Source: Flagellimonas maritima (GTDB lineage: Bacteria > Bacteroidota > Bacteroidia > Flavobacteriales > Flavobacteriaceae). From it: a stretch of 64,000 nt of DNA. Under the pieces are notes generated by a model. That model was not told the DNA's origin. It ran no database searches and was given only the letters and a program-made list of their open reading frames with translations. Location of the stretch: the NCBI RefSeq assembly GCF_003269425.1, contig NZ_CP030104.1:2661501-2725500 (forward strand), in the 5' to 3' direction. This document shows positions 8,471 to 18,671 of the stretch, one piece after another. Numbering within the stretch: the stretch's first letter is position 1; every line of letters begins with the position of its first letter. The translations under genes were made by a program, and so were the position numbers.

Positions 8471-9229
8471 TTAATAAGAAATGTTGGCAACAATATTCTT
8501 GACCGTAGGGGATGAGTTTCCTCCTTCGGGCTCAATGGTGATGTAGCCTATTGCATTTTCAGCATAGGGTAAAGGTAAAAGCTTGTTTTTATCATCCCAT
8601 TCCTTTATAACGCCGAGATTGACCAATTCGCCATTGACTTCTGCCCACATCTGAAAACATTTATTTTCTGGAAGTTCAGGGAGATTGCTCACATTGATAT
8701 AGGATAATTTTTTAACAGGATTTATGTAAGCTACGGCCTTAAGGTCCTTTGCTTCCTTTTTCCCTCTTAATGTATATTTTTTTGTATCAGGATTGTTAAG
8801 AACGATAAATTGGTTCCTCACATCCTCCAATTGAGTCTTCATAACTTCTTCAAGGTTCTTCATTTTATTGGAAACCAATGTATTTTCTTCTTGTAACGCT
8901 TTATTTTGATTCCAAAAGAAAACTGAGGACCCTGCAAAAATCATTATCGCTATACTGGCGGCAATAACATAACGGAACAGCTTTCTTTTTACTATCCGCT
9001 CTTTTTTAGCACTTTGCAGTATAATTTGCTTGAGACCTTCAGGAGTTTTTCTTGCATACATTTTCGCAAAAGTTTCCAAGTTATTCTGTAACTCGTTATA
9101 ATCATCGCGAACTTGGGGATACATGGCAATATACCTTTCTGCTTTAAGGGTTTCTTCTTTTGTAGAATCACCCAATAAATACTTTTCCAATATATCGGTA
9201 TCCAAGAATTTTTGTATTTTTTCTTTCAT
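8471..9229 (-). CDS. anti-sigma factor, RskA (anti-sigma-K) family
   Basis: A 252-residue membrane anti-sigma factor. Residues 1-90 are the cytoplasmic sigma-binding part (ILEKYLLGDSTKEETLKAERYI, zinc-finger-like position without a clear HxxxCxxC), a transmembrane helix lies at about 87-107, a coiled coil at 108-140, and the periplasmic C-terminal domain has the RskA signature (LPELPENKCFQMWAEVNG, GYITIEPEGGNSSPT). It should hold the sigma factor encoded directly upstream inactive until an envelope or redox signal. Its ATG at 9229 overlaps the sigma factor stop by 4 nt, so the two are translationally coupled. Confidence 0.87.
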   Translation of the reverse strand: MKEKIQKFLDTDILEKYLLGDSTKEETLKAERYIAMYPQVRDDYNELQNNLETFAKMYARKTPEGLKQIILQSAKKERIVKRKLFRYVIAASIAIMIFAGSSVFFWNQNKALQEENTLVSNKMKNLEEVMKTQLEDVRNQFIVLNNPDTKKYTLRGKKEAKDLKAVAYINPVKKLSYINVSNLPELPENKCFQMWAEVNGELVNLGVIKEWDDKNKLLPLPYAENAIGYITIEPEGGNSSPTVKNIVANISY

Positions 9230-9792
9230 AACAGTAATAGTATTAAAAGTAACAAAGTCATTGATGTTCCATAAATTTTCCCGAGTTCCCTTAGGCCAAT
9301 TTTCAATCTCGATTTAACGGTTCCCAAAGGAATGTCCAATTCTTCGCTTGCTTCTTGTTGGGTCATCCCCTGAAAAAATAGCGCTTCTAAAACAATTTGA
9401 TATTTAGGTTCTATTTTCTCCAGATTTTCTTGAACGTCCATCAACTCTGGTCTTATTGCGCTTACTCCTAAATTATATACGTCTGAAACATCTATCTGGA
9501 CTTCTTTGTCAGATTTATTGTTAATACTTCTTAGCTTATCTATCGCCGTGTTTCTTATGATACGAAACAGCCAGGTAAAAAGCTTTGCTTTGGATGCATC
9601 GTAAGAATCAGCTTTTTTCCAGATTTTAATGAAACTTTCCTGCAATACGTCTTGTGCAAGGTCGCTATTTCTTACCACTTTAAATGCTACTCCATAAAGC
9701 GTGTCTCCATAATGGTCATATAGAAGGGATATCGCTTTTTCATCCTTTTCCGCAAGTAGTGAAACAATATGTTTTTCAATTAGTGTACTCAT
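9226..9792 (-). CDS. ECF sigma factor (SigK-like), partner of the anti-sigma factor
   Basis: A 188-residue sigma-70 family factor with region 2 (SLLYDHYGDTLYGVAFKVV, LAQDVLQESFIKIWKKAD, FTWLFRIIRNTAIDKLRS) and region 4 (EPKYQIVLEALFFQGMTQ then EASEELDIPLGTVKSRLKIGLREL). The short hydrophobic tail (TLLLLILLLL) is unusual for a soluble factor and could touch the membrane or its anti-sigma factor. It overlaps the anti-sigma gene by 4 nt, the usual arrangement for an autoregulated ECF pair. About 200 nt of non-coding DNA lies upstream, where its own promoter should sit; I could not identify it. Confidence 0.9.
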   Translation of the reverse strand: MSTLIEKHIVSLLAEKDEKAISLLYDHYGDTLYGVAFKVVRNSDLAQDVLQESFIKIWKKADSYDASKAKLFTWLFRIIRNTAIDKLRSINNKSDKEVQIDVSDVYNLGVSAIRPELMDVQENLEKIEPKYQIVLEALFFQGMTQQEASEELDIPLGTVKSRLKIGLRELGKIYGTSMTLLLLILLLL

Positions 9793-9961
9793 TCATGGGG
9801 TTATTAAGGTAAGATTTTACGGGGCTTAAAATCTAAAACAACTTTTATATCGTATGTACTACAACAACGCTAAGTTAGAAAAAGGATTATGTGTTAGCGG
9901 TAATTACAGTAGCAAAGCGACAATATTAATTTAAAATTTTTGGTTAGTTTGGTTTGGTACG

Positions 9962-9989
9962 ACCCCTGTTATCTACTTGATGCAGGGGT
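9962..9989 (-). terminator. weak hairpin at the end of murB
   Basis: ACCCCTG (9962-9968) and CAGGGGT (9983-9989) form a 7-bp stem with a 14-nt loop touching the murB stop codon. A T-rich tract follows only in the plus direction, so it is at best a weak terminator for murB. Confidence 0.35.
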
Positions 9990-11005
9990 TATTTTATGAT
10001 ATTTACTTCTGCGTTGATGGTTATCTTAAATTTTTCTTTTACCTCTTTTTGAATCTTTTGTGCCAGTTCAAATACTTCCTCACCACTTGCATTTCCATAA
10101 TTTACGAGTACCAGTGCCTGTTTCTCATGAATCCCTGTTTCTCCAAATCGCTTGCCTTTAAAACCACATTGTTCAATTAACCAACCTGCAGGTATTTTAT
10201 ATTCATCTTCGGAAATCTCGTAAAAAGGGATATTTGGATTATCTCTTTTCAATTTTTCAAAAATTTTCTTTGAAACGATTGGATTTTTAAAGAAACTGCC
10301 ACTATTACCGATTTCTTTTGGGTCTGGTAGCTTACTTTGGCGAATGGTTATTACGGCCCTGGATATATCATGGATAGTGGGATAAATTACTCCTTGTTTT
10401 TTCAGTTCTTCCTCAATAGCACCATAACCGGTATTCAATTTATGGTTCTGCTTGGTCAATTTAAAGCTTACGGAAGTAATGATGTACTTGTCTTTTGCTT
10501 CATTTTTAAAAATGGAATCCCTGTAACCAAACTTACATTCATCTTTGTCGAAAGCAATCAATTCCCCACTTTCTATTTCCATTGCTGTACAACTTTGAAA
10601 TACATCTCTGAGCTCAACTCCATAAGCACCTATATTTTGTATGGGCGCAGTTCCTGTGTTACCGGGAATTAGCGAAAGGTTCTCCAATCCGCCGTAACCA
10701 TTTTCCAAACTCCATAATACCAGTTCATGCCAATTTTCACCGGCCATAACCTTTATGATTACATCATCATTGGTTTCTTCAATAATAGATATGCCTTTTA
10801 AATTTATGTACAGAACAAGGGCATCAATATCTTTTGTGAGCAACATATTGCTTCCACCACTTATAATGAACTTTTTTGGATACGCTTCCAGCTCAAGTAC
10901 TTTCTGTAATTGTGCCAGACCAATTATCTCTATAAAAAAACGTGCTATTACATCAATACCAAAAGTATTGTAGGGCTTAAGGGATATGTTTTCCTTTATA
11001 TTCAC
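9989..11005 (-). CDS. murB: UDP-N-acetylenolpyruvoylglucosamine reductase
   Basis: MurB reduces the enolpyruvyl intermediate to UDP-N-acetylmuramate with NADPH and FAD in cytoplasmic peptidoglycan synthesis. The 338-residue length and the layout match the type I (E. coli-like) enzyme. Motifs: LKPYNTFGIDV at the N-terminus, the FAD-binding SGGSNMLL, IPGNTGTAPIQNIGAYGVE, the catalytic Ser in GNSGSFFKNP, and IPAGWLIEQCGFKGKR. The start codon is GTG at 11005, overlapping the aminotransferase stop codon by one base (TAGTG), so translation is probably coupled. Other murein genes are not nearby, although ddl lies at 37.5 kb. Confidence 0.94.
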   Translation of the reverse strand: MNIKENISLKPYNTFGIDVIARFFIEIIGLAQLQKVLELEAYPKKFIISGGSNMLLTKDIDALVLYINLKGISIIEETNDDVIIKVMAGENWHELVLWSLENGYGGLENLSLIPGNTGTAPIQNIGAYGVELRDVFQSCTAMEIESGELIAFDKDECKFGYRDSIFKNEAKDKYIITSVSFKLTKQNHKLNTGYGAIEEELKKQGVIYPTIHDISRAVITIRQSKLPDPKEIGNSGSFFKNPIVSKKIFEKLKRDNPNIPFYEISEDEYKIPAGWLIEQCGFKGKRFGETGIHEKQALVLVNYGNASGEEVFELAQKIQKEVKEKFKITINAEVNIIK

Positions 11006-12195
11006 TAAGCTTTATAGGTTTTCAATGCGATTCCCAACAGTTTTACTGCAGTCACAAGTTGTTCTCTTTCAAGAACATAGGCTATCCTAATTTGATTTTT
11101 GCCGAGTCCTTCAGTAGCATAAAAACCTGCTGCTGGCGCAACCATTACGGTTTTTCCGTCCATTTCAAACTTTTCAAGAAGCCATTGCGCAAAATCATCC
11201 GAATTTGAAACGGGCAATTCAACAATACAATAAAATGCGCCTTGCGGAACAGCTACTTTAACGCCTTCCAGTTTTTGGAGTTCCGAAACCAAAATATTTC
11301 TTCTTTCAACATACTCTTCAATAACATCATCAAAGTACTCCTGCGGGGTCTCTAGGGCGGCTTCGCTGGCTATTTGTGCAAAAGTGGGAGGGGAAAGGCG
11401 TGCCTGTGCAAATTTTAGGGCAGTTCCCACTACGTTTTTATTTTTAGATACCAGGCAACCGATACGGGCCCCGCACATGCTATATCTTTTTGATACCGAA
11501 TCGACAATGATTGCGTGTTGTTCCAAACCTGGCTCTTGTAAAATGGAGTAATGCTTACGTCCATCATAGGCGAATTCCCTGTAGACTTCATCCGCTACCA
11601 GAAAAATGTCGTGTTTTTTGACCAATTCCGCTAATTGTTTTATCTCTTCCTTACTGTACAAGTAGCCCGTAGGATTCCCGGGATTGCAAATTAGGATAGC
11701 CTTGGTCTTAGGTGATATCAATTTTTCAAAATCGGCTATAGGAGGCAATGCAAAATTGTTTTCGATAGTAGAAACAATAGGAACCACACGTACACCTAGA
11801 GCAGTTGCAAAACCATTATAGTTGGCATAAAATGGTTCTGGGATTATGATTTCATCATCGGCATCCATAATTGTTCCCATTACAAAGGAAAGTGCTTCAG
11901 AGCCTCCAGTGGTAACTATAATGTCTGAAGAAGAAACATTGATATCATTTTTGGCATAATAATCAGCTAATTTTTTTCTGTATGTTTCCGAACCTTCGGT
12001 CATGCTGTAGGCAAGAACTTCAATGTTGTGGTTTCTTACCGCATCCAAGGCCAACTTTGGAGTCTTTATATCTGGTTGACCAATATTTAGATGAATTACA
12101 TGAGTGCCTCTTTTTTTAGCATCTTCAGCATAAGGAACCAATTTTCGTATTGGTGAAGCTGGCATATGCGTCCCTTTTTCAGATATACTTGGCAT
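11005..12195 (-). CDS. class I/II pyridoxal-phosphate aminotransferase (aspartate aminotransferase-like)
   Basis: A 396-residue fold-type I aminotransferase. The PLP Lys sits in VDSVSKRYSMCGARIG, the substrate Arg in NQIRIAYV, and NPGNPTGYLYSKEEI and VADEVYREFAYDG mark the cofactor pocket. It probably exchanges amino groups between aspartate or an aromatic amino acid and 2-oxoglutarate; specificity cannot be read from sequence. I start at ATG 12195 (MPSISEKGTHMPASPIRKLV); a TTG six codons upstream at 12213 is possible but unnecessary. It precedes and slightly overlaps murB. Confidence 0.88.
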   Translation of the reverse strand: MPSISEKGTHMPASPIRKLVPYAEDAKKRGTHVIHLNIGQPDIKTPKLALDAVRNHNIEVLAYSMTEGSETYRKKLADYYAKNDINVSSSDIIVTTGGSEALSFVMGTIMDADDEIIIPEPFYANYNGFATALGVRVVPIVSTIENNFALPPIADFEKLISPKTKAILICNPGNPTGYLYSKEEIKQLAELVKKHDIFLVADEVYREFAYDGRKHYSILQEPGLEQHAIIVDSVSKRYSMCGARIGCLVSKNKNVVGTALKFAQARLSPPTFAQIASEAALETPQEYFDDVIEEYVERRNILVSELQKLEGVKVAVPQGAFYCIVELPVSNSDDFAQWLLEKFEMDGKTVMVAPAAGFYATEGLGKNQIRIAYVLEREQLVTAVKLLGIALKTYKA

Positions 12196-12344
12196 GTGTT
12201 GAAATTTTAGCAAAAATGATAAAACCTATACTTGAAAACAACTGATTATGCCATTATTTCCATGGTTGCCGTAATGTTAAATTAACGTTAGGGTTCATAT
12301 TATTTTGTATATTGAATAGGTATAACCAGTTATAAGTAAGCAAA

Positions 12345-13676
12345 TTGAAAAAAAACCTACACATATCCATGCTTCTTTTGGTACTGTTCCCCTTTTTGGT
12401 AGTTGCCCAAGGATACAAATTGCCAAAGCACCAAAAATTTCAAAAGATCAAATTTGAACTGATCAATAACCTCATATTAGTTCCTTTACAAGTTAATGGG
12501 GTAGAGCTTACTTTTGTACTGGATTCTGGGGTGAGCAAACCAATATTGTTTAATCTTTCCGATAGGGATTCTGTACCAATCAATAACGTTACCGAAGTAA
12601 CCATAAGGGGTTTGGGAGATGGAGAACCCATGAAAGCTCTTAGTTCCAAAGGAAATAAATTTACATTGGGAAAAGCCAAAAATTATAATCAAGATCTTTA
12701 TGTGGTTTTGGATAAAGGCATCAATTTCTCCACTTCTTTGGGTATACCTGTTCATGGAATCTTAGGATACGACCTATTTAGAGATTTTATTGTTGAGGTC
12801 AATTATCATGGGAAAAATATAAAATTGCACAATCCTGCACTTTATGATTCAAATCCCAAGACAAAATCCCAAACACTTCGCATGTCCATAGAAAAAAGGA
12901 AGGCATATGTAGAAGGCATTGTTTTAATGAGTGATTCGGACGATGTTCCTGTTAAATTACTCGTAGATACAGGGAGTAGTGATGCACTCTGGCTCTTTCA
13001 CGAACCTGAGAAAGGGTTGGATATACCGGAAAAACACTACGAAGATTATTTGGGAAGAGGGTTAAGTGGCGATATTTTTGGTAAACGTACCAAAGTGAAC
13101 GGTATAAAGATTGGGGATTTTGAACTCAAGGATGCCAAAGCAGCTTTCCCATATCGCAAATCTTTTGGACATATTAAGAATTTTGGCGACCGTAATGGAA
13201 GCGTGGGTGGAGAGATCTTAAAAAGATTTAATATAATCTTTGACTATTCACGAAATCAGCTCACACTAAAAAAGAATGGAAATTTTAAAGCACCGTTCCA
13301 ATATAATCTTGCAGGTATAGAACTACAACACAACGGACTCAGATATATTGCCGAGAGCCTTGCAGATTCAAACGGTATAGTAAGGAATGACGATGCTTCT
13401 TTCGGTAATGTACAGATTTTGCTGGAAAACAAAACAAGATTGAGCCTTGTTCCAGAAATCATTGTTTCTGGTATAAGGGCGGGAAGCCCTGCCGCAGAAG
13501 CCGGCTTACTGGAAGGTGATGTAATACTGGCAGTGAACGGTAAACGGGTTCATCAGTATAAACTCCAAGAAGTATTAAAGATGCTGAACGATAAGGAAGG
13601 AAAGCGAATACGCGTCTTAATAGAACGTTACAACAGGGATTTGTTGTTCTCTTTTGTGCTTAAGAAAGTATTTTAA
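12345..13676 (+). CDS. secreted retropepsin-like aspartyl protease with C-terminal PDZ domain
   Basis: A 443-residue exported protein: signal peptide (1-22, cut near VVAQG), two aspartyl-protease half domains with Asp60 in LDSGVSKP and Asp208 in LLVDTGSSD, each followed by a GILGYDLF or GSVGGEILKRF flap-type strand, and a PDZ domain (about 345-440, GSPAAEAGLLEGDVILAVNG). The double-Asp arrangement within one chain resembles pepsin-type pairing; PDZ would guide substrate binding. The start is TTG at 12345, keeping the basic signal-peptide N-terminus MKKN; ATG at residue 9 would remove it. Substrate unknown. It is divergent from the aminotransferase and convergent with DUF1573. Confidence 0.83.
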   Translation: MKKNLHISMLLLVLFPFLVVAQGYKLPKHQKFQKIKFELINNLILVPLQVNGVELTFVLDSGVSKPILFNLSDRDSVPINNVTEVTIRGLGDGEPMKALSSKGNKFTLGKAKNYNQDLYVVLDKGINFSTSLGIPVHGILGYDLFRDFIVEVNYHGKNIKLHNPALYDSNPKTKSQTLRMSIEKRKAYVEGIVLMSDSDDVPVKLLVDTGSSDALWLFHEPEKGLDIPEKHYEDYLGRGLSGDIFGKRTKVNGIKIGDFELKDAKAAFPYRKSFGHIKNFGDRNGSVGGEILKRFNIIFDYSRNQLTLKKNGNFKAPFQYNLAGIELQHNGLRYIAESLADSNGIVRNDDASFGNVQILLENKTRLSLVPEIIVSGIRAGSPAAEAGLLEGDVILAVNGKRVHQYKLQEVLKMLNDKEGKRIRVLIERYNRDLLFSFVLKKVF

Positions 13677-13684
13677 ATAAAAAA

Positions 13685-13711
13685 AGCCTTTCCATAATTA
13701 CTGGAAAGGCT
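13685..13711 (-). terminator. intrinsic terminator of the DUF1573 gene
   Basis: AGCCTTTCCA (13685-13694) and TGGAAAGGCT (13702-13711) form a perfect 10-bp stem with a 7-nt loop. On the minus strand it is followed by a run of T, 20 nt past the DUF1573 stop. It may also stop transcripts from the convergent protease gene. Confidence 0.85.
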
Positions 13712-13731
13712 CTTGCATCTTGTTTCACTTA

Positions 13732-14118
13732 TTATTTGGCTCCTTCTCCTTTAACGGTTCCTTTTATTTTAAGGATTTTTGTAGGAGTATCGGCATTGGA
13801 TGTTACCGTTATCGCTTTTCTGATAGGTCCAACCCTTTTTGTATCATACTTCACTTGAATTTCACCAGTTTTACCAGGTAAAATTGGACCTTCGGGCTTT
13901 TTTGGAATTGTACATCCGCAGCTTGATTTAACATCACTGATTACCAATGGAACACTTCCAGTATTGGTGAACTCAAAGACTCGAACACCATCACTGCCTT
14001 TTTCTATTTCGCCGTAATCAACGGTTTCACTTTTAAATTCAATCTTTGCTGTTTCCTGAGCGTAGATTCCTAACGAGAGAAATCCAACGAACAACATGAG
14101 TACAGTTTTTTTCATCAT
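13732..14118 (-). CDS. DUF1573 secreted protein
   Basis: A 128-residue exported protein: signal peptide (about 1-21, LMLFVGFLSLGIYAQ), then one DUF1573 domain, an immunoglobulin-like beta fold, with the family motif SSCGCTIPKKP and KYDTKRVGPIRKAI. Bacteroidota encode many of these; their function is unknown, with periplasmic or surface adhesion-like roles suggested by the fold. I start at ATG 14118 (14115 is equally possible). A longer reading from 14169 would run across the promoter found at 14139-14170, so it is rejected. A strong terminator follows, and the gene appears to be transcribed alone. Confidence 0.8.
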   Translation of the reverse strand: MMKKTVLMLFVGFLSLGIYAQETAKIEFKSETVDYGEIEKGSDGVRVFEFTNTGSVPLVISDVKSSCGCTIPKKPEGPILPGKTGEIQVKYDTKRVGPIRKAITVTSNADTPTKILKIKGTVKGEGAK

Positions 14119-14138
14119 TTCTAGTTTTGGGTGAATTT

Positions 14139-14170
14139 CAAAAGTAAATGTTTTCACACCTCCTTCCAAA
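14139..14170 (-). promoter_or_regulatory. Bacteroidota-type promoter of the DUF1573 gene
   Basis: On the minus strand, TTTG (14170-14167), a 20-nt spacer and TACTTTTG (14146-14139) match the TTTG / TANNTTTG pattern with suitable spacing. The last base is 20 nt before the ATG, consistent with a short leader. Confidence 0.65.
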
Positions 14171-14314
14171 ATTCTTTTGTTATGTAATAACGTTACTTAT
14201 TTTTGTTTCGTATTTCAGAATTGTTTTTGCATAAGGTGTTACGTTAATTTAAATTGCTAGTCCTTTTCAAAAAATCAATTCTGATACCCTTTATACAAAA
14301 ACTATACCGAAAAA

Positions 14315-16939
14315 ATGGAAATTCCATCAAAATATAACCCCAGTAACGTAGAAGAACAGTGGTATTATTACTGGATGAAGAATAATTTTTTTAGTTCAAA
14401 ACCAGATAACAGAGAACCATACACTATAGTTATACCACCACCAAATGTGACAGGTATATTGCATATGGGCCATATGCTCAACAATACCATACAAGATGTA
14501 CTCATTCGCAGAGCAAGGCTTTTGGGCAAAAATGCATGTTGGGTGCCCGGTATGGACCACGCATCAATTGCTACAGAGGCCAAAGTTGTTGCTAAGCTCA
14601 AAGATGAAGGCATTTCTAAAGAAGATTTATCCAGGTCGGAATTTATGAAACACGCTTGGGACTGGACCAATGAATATGGGGGTGTAATTCTTCAGCAATT
14701 GAAGAAACTGGGTTGTTCCTGTGACTGGAACAGGACCAAATTCACTATGGATGACGATATGTCAGCCTCGGTACTGAAAGTTTTTGTCGATTTATATGAA
14801 AAAGGCCTGATTTATAGAGGATATCGAATGGTCAATTGGGACCCAGAAGCCAAAACGACCCTGTCAGATGAAGAAGTGGTTTATGAAGAAAGACAAGGGA
14901 CATTGTATTACTTGGTCTATGACATTGAAGGATCGAATGAAAAAGTAACCATCGCCACTACCAGACCTGAGACAATTTTAGGGGATACCGCTATTTGCAT
15001 TAATCCAAATGATGATAGATACCACCATTTAAAAGGTAAAAAGGCAATAGTACCCATTTGTAACCGTATTATACCCATAATCGAAGATGACTATGTCGAT
15101 ATTGAATTTGGAACGGGTTGTCTTAAAGTAACTCCTGCACATGATGAAAATGACAAGAATTTAGGAGATAAGCATGGTTTGGATGTAGTGGATATTTTTA
15201 ATGAAGATGCTACACTCAATTCTTATGGGCTACACTATCAGGGAAAAGACAGGTTCATAGTCCGAAAAGAAATCTCAAAAGAGCTTGAGGACAAAGGATA
15301 TTTGGTAAAAACAGAACAGCACTTAAATAAAGTAGGTACCTCAGAACGCACCAAAGCGGTAATTGAACCCAGACTTTCGGATCAGTGGTTTCTTAAGATG
15401 GAAGATTTGGCCAAACCCGCTTTGAACAGTGTTCTGAAAACGGGCGACGTAAAATTATATCCCAAAAAATTTGAAAACACCTACCGTCATTGGATGGAGA
15501 ACATTCGCGATTGGAACATATCCCGTCAGTTATGGTGGGGACAACAGATTCCGGCATACTATTATGGCGATGGTAAGGAGGATTTTGTAGTAGCTGAAAC
15601 AAAAAGCGAAGCTCTCGAGAAGGCAAGATCCAAAAATCCTAAAATTCAAGAATCGGATTTACGGCAAGACCCAGATGTATTGGATACTTGGTTTTCATCA
15701 TGGTTATGGCCCATAAGCGTTTTTGGAGGTATTTTAGAACCAGAGAATGATGAGGTAAATTATTATTATCCTACAAGTGATTTGGTAACTGGCCCGGACA
15801 TCCTTTTCTTTTGGGTCGCCAGAATGATTGTTGCAGGGTACGAGTACCGTGAAAAGCCACCTTTTAAAAATGTATATTTAACGGGATTGGTAAGGGATAA
15901 ACAGCGCCGAAAAATGTCCAAGCAATTGGGCAATTCACCAGATGCATTGAAATTGATTGAAAATTTTGGAGCTGATGGAGTTCGTGTTGGGCTTTTATTG
16001 AGTTCTGCAGCTGGCAATGATTTAATGTTCGATGAATCACTTTGCCAACAAGGGAAAAACTTCTCCAATAAGATTTGGAATGCCTTTAGATTGGTAAAAG
16101 GATGGGAAGTTGCTGATTTACCACAACCAGAAGCATCCAAAATTGGTATAGATTGGTATACTGCCAAATTCAACCAAATTCTTATCGAAATAGAGGACCA
16201 CTTTTCCAAATATCGAATTTCAGATGCATTAATGGCAACATACAAATTGGTCTGGGACGATTTTTGTTCTTGGCTATTGGAAATAGTGAAACCTGCATAC
16301 CAACAACCAGTGGACGAAACTACATTTGATGCAGTGATTCATTTGTTTGAACAAAACCTTAAGTTATTACATCCCTTCATGCCATTTTTAACTGAGGAAG
16401 TTTGGCAGCATATTAGCAAAAGAACACCAGAGGAGGCACTTATTGTTTCCAACTGGCCAAAAACCGCAAAAGTTGATTCCAAGTTGATTGATGAATTCAA
16501 TTTTGCGGCTGATATAGTATCTGGTATCCGTAACATTCGAAAGGATAAAAACGTTCCTCAAAAAGAAACCCTAGAACTATCGGTCTTAAACAACGAAGGC
16601 GTGAATGCTTCAATGAATCCTATCATCACCAAATTAGGTAATATCTCTACATTGAGAACAATTGAAAACAGTTTGGACGGAGCTTTGAGCTTTAGGGTAA
16701 AGAGCAACGAATATTTCATTCCAATAGCAAGTGCCATAAATATTGGGGAAGAGATAAAAAAAATTACAGAAGAGCTGAACTATACCAGAGGTTTTTTAAA
16801 ATCGGTCCAAAAGAAATTGGCCAATGAACGTTTTGTAAATAATGCCCCAGAACAGGTAGTAGCTACCGAAAAGAAGAAAGCAGATGACGCTGAAGCTAAA
16901 ATTGAAACCTTGGAAAAGAGTTTGGCTAGTTTATCATGA
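14315..16939 (+). CDS. valS: valyl-tRNA synthetase
   Basis: Class Ia synthetase that charges tRNA-Val. The 874-residue protein carries the HIGH motif as HMGH (50-53), the KMSKS loop as KMSKQ (533-537, a Gln variant usual in this phylum), a CP1 editing domain (about 195-345, [24 protein letters not shown]), the anticodon-binding helical domain and a C-terminal coiled coil (about 810-872). The ATG at 14315 is the clear start. It stands alone; the roughly 165 nt to the next gene contain only weak repeat-like sequence. Confidence 0.97.
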   Translation: MEIPSKYNPSNVEEQWYYYWMKNNFFSSKPDNREPYTIVIPPPNVTGILHMGHMLNNTIQDVLIRRARLLGKNACWVPGMDHASIATEAKVVAKLKDEGISKEDLSRSEFMKHAWDWTNEYGGVILQQLKKLGCSCDWNRTKFTMDDDMSASVLKVFVDLYEKGLIYRGYRMVNWDPEAKTTLSDEEVVYEERQGTLYYLVYDIEGSNEKVTIATTRPETILGDTAICINPNDDRYHHLKGKKAIVPICNRIIPIIEDDYVDIEFGTGCLKVTPAHDENDKNLGDKHGLDVVDIFNEDATLNSYGLHYQGKDRFIVRKEISKELEDKGYLVKTEQHLNKVGTSERTKAVIEPRLSDQWFLKMEDLAKPALNSVLKTGDVKLYPKKFENTYRHWMENIRDWNISRQLWWGQQIPAYYYGDGKEDFVVAETKSEALEKARSKNPKIQESDLRQDPDVLDTWFSSWLWPISVFGGILEPENDEVNYYYPTSDLVTGPDILFFWVARMIVAGYEYREKPPFKNVYLTGLVRDKQRRKMSKQLGNSPDALKLIENFGADGVRVGLLLSSAAGNDLMFDESLCQQGKNFSNKIWNAFRLVKGWEVADLPQPEASKIGIDWYTAKFNQILIEIEDHFSKYRISDALMATYKLVWDDFCSWLLEIVKPAYQQPVDETTFDAVIHLFEQNLKLLHPFMPFLTEEVWQHISKRTPEEALIVSNWPKTAKVDSKLIDEFNFAADIVSGIRNIRKDKNVPQKETLELSVLNNEGVNASMNPIITKLGNISTLRTIENSLDGALSFRVKSNEYFIPIASAINIGEEIKKITEELNYTRGFLKSVQKKLANERFVNNAPEQVVATEKKKADDAEAKIETLEKSLASLS

Positions 16940-17135
16940 TTTGTTTTATAGAGGACCAAGGGCCAAGAATTCATAACGATAAGGGTCAAGAAAAGGTCTT
17001 GTACCCTGATTCTCTTTTGTAGAGCAGTCCTGCTTACAATTATTGGTAAGATTTTGGCTGATTTGGCTTATTTTCTTTTTTAAAAATACCTAAAAAAGTT
17101 GCAAATTGCGTGCTTTTAAAAAATCTTCCCAAACC

Positions 17136-17651
17136 ATGTCCAAACAGCGTGATTTTTCAAATAAAATACGAACCTATCATAGATATTTAGGCTTTTTCTT
17201 GGCTGGTATTATGGCAGTCTATGCACTAAGTGGCATTGTACTTATTTTTAGGGATACCGATTTCCTTAAAAGGGAATATCACTTTGAAAAACAGCTGCAG
17301 GCCAATTTAAATGCTGCTCAAGTAGGTTCTGAAATAAAGATTAAACTTCTAAAGTTTACTGCTACGGATGGGGAAGTTGCCACTTTTAAACAGGGTACTT
17401 ATAATTTGGAAACAGGAGCGGTGGAGTACACCTTAAAGAAGCTACCTTATGTGCTTGATAAAATGGCGCATTTACACAAAGCCAAATCTGCCGACCCATT
17501 GTATTTTTTGAATATTTTCTTTGGACTTTCCCTATTATTTTTTGTCATTTCCTCATTTTGGATGTTTCTGCCAAAAACGACAATCTTCAAAAAAGGATTG
17601 CTTTTCTCAGCAGCAGGACTTGTTATTACCCTTATTCTATTATTTGTTTAA
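17136..17651 (+). CDS. PepSY-associated transmembrane protein
   Basis: A 171-residue membrane protein of the PepSY-associated TM family. Helices at about 17-39 (YLGFFLAGIMAVYALSGIVL) and two near the C-terminus (about 122-142 and 148-170) enclose a roughly 75-residue periplasmic PepSY-like part. The opening FSNKIRTYHRYLGFF resembles ferric-reductase-like PepSY proteins, which often handle iron or electron transfer, but this short form lacks most of the bis-heme histidines. I start at ATG 17136; a TTG ten codons upstream (17106) is possible. No iron-uptake gene is adjacent. Function uncertain. Confidence 0.7.
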   Translation: MSKQRDFSNKIRTYHRYLGFFLAGIMAVYALSGIVLIFRDTDFLKREYHFEKQLQANLNAAQVGSEIKIKLLKFTATDGEVATFKQGTYNLETGAVEYTLKKLPYVLDKMAHLHKAKSADPLYFLNIFFGLSLLFFVISSFWMFLPKTTIFKKGLLFSAAGLVITLILLFV

Positions 17652-17703
17652 GATTTTCACCTAAATACGTAACTTAACAACGTGTTAATTTTCAAACTGA
17701 AAA

Positions 17704-18588
17704 ATGAGAAAGATTATTCCAGTGCTAATTGTTTTTGCATGTCATATTGCGCACGGTCAACGTGATTGGAGCAAAGTTGAAATCACTTCGGAAAAGTTAT
17801 CGGAAAATATTTATGTGCTGTTCGGTTCAGGCGGAAACATCGGATTGGTAGTGGGCAAAGAAAATGCATATATAATCGATGACCAATTTGCACCTTTGAC
17901 AGAAAAGATTCTTGCCCATATAAAAACATTGACTGATAAACCCGTAAAATGGGTACTCAATACACATTGGCATGGTGATCATACTGGGGGCAATGAAAAT
18001 TTGGCAAATCAAGGTGCTGTGCTGGTTGCTCATGAAAATGTAAGAAAAAGAATGTCCACGAGACAAGACCGTGGCGGTGGAAGAATCTCAGAGCCATCGC
18101 CAGAAGCGGCCTTGCCCGTTATTACGTTCAACGATAAAATGACCTTGTATTTGGATAACGGCAACACTATGCACGCTATGCACGTAAATGATGCACATAC
18201 CGATGGGGACTCTTATTATTATTTTCCTCAAGATAATGTGTTGCATATGGGCGATAATTTTTTTGCGGGACGTTACCCTTATATCGATTTAAGTTCTGGT
18301 GGTGATATAGATGGTTTGATAAGCAATATAACGATGGCTTTGGGAATGATAGATGATGATACCAAGATTATCCCAGGGCATGGTAAAGTCGCATCAAAGA
18401 GCGATTTGCAAAGTTATCAGAATGTCATAATAGAGTTACGGAAACGCGTAGTAAAAGCTAGAGCTGAAGGTAATTCGCTGGAGCAGGCACAAAAAATGAA
18501 TCTATCCAAGGAATGGGACGCAACCCATGGGCAAGGTTACATTAACGCGGACAGAATCATTGAATTTATCTACAAATCTGCTGATTAA
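17704..18588 (+). CDS. secreted metallo-beta-lactamase-fold hydrolase
   Basis: A 294-residue exported protein: signal peptide (1-18), then a metallo-beta-lactamase fold with the two-zinc motif HWHGDH (88-93), a later His in NDAHTDGDSYYYF, MGDNFFAGRYPYID and the last His in IIPGHGKVA. The layout resembles SoxH/quinoprotein-relay-type and class B-like hydrolases rather than a proven beta-lactamase, so antibiotic resistance should not be assumed. It lies 52 nt past the PepSY gene and 83 nt before the molybdopterin enzyme; a shared transcript is possible. Confidence 0.82.
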   Translation: MRKIIPVLIVFACHIAHGQRDWSKVEITSEKLSENIYVLFGSGGNIGLVVGKENAYIIDDQFAPLTEKILAHIKTLTDKPVKWVLNTHWHGDHTGGNENLANQGAVLVAHENVRKRMSTRQDRGGGRISEPSPEAALPVITFNDKMTLYLDNGNTMHAMHVNDAHTDGDSYYYFPQDNVLHMGDNFFAGRYPYIDLSSGGDIDGLISNITMALGMIDDDTKIIPGHGKVASKSDLQSYQNVIIELRKRVVKARAEGNSLEQAQKMNLSKEWDATHGQGYINADRIIEFIYKSAD

Positions 18589-18671
18589 AATAAATTTCCC
18601 AATGATATAGATTTTTTTGGATTCAAACCTTACCTTGTAGTTAAATACACTTGATTTTAGCTGCATTATAT

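Noticed and set aside
14119..14169. Longer DUF1573 protein beginning at 14169
   Set aside because: This would cover the promoter and give a poor signal peptide.
15766..16245. 159-codon frame antisense to valS
   Set aside because: Lies entirely inside a clearly coding, conserved gene; no domain and no promoter.
16940..17105. Small RNA or gene after valS
   Set aside because: I see short repeat-like words but no stable hairpin, promoter or coding frame.
17704..18588. Metallo-beta-lactamase antibiotic resistance gene
   Set aside because: HxHxDH fold only; the family is broad, and neighbours do not suggest resistance.
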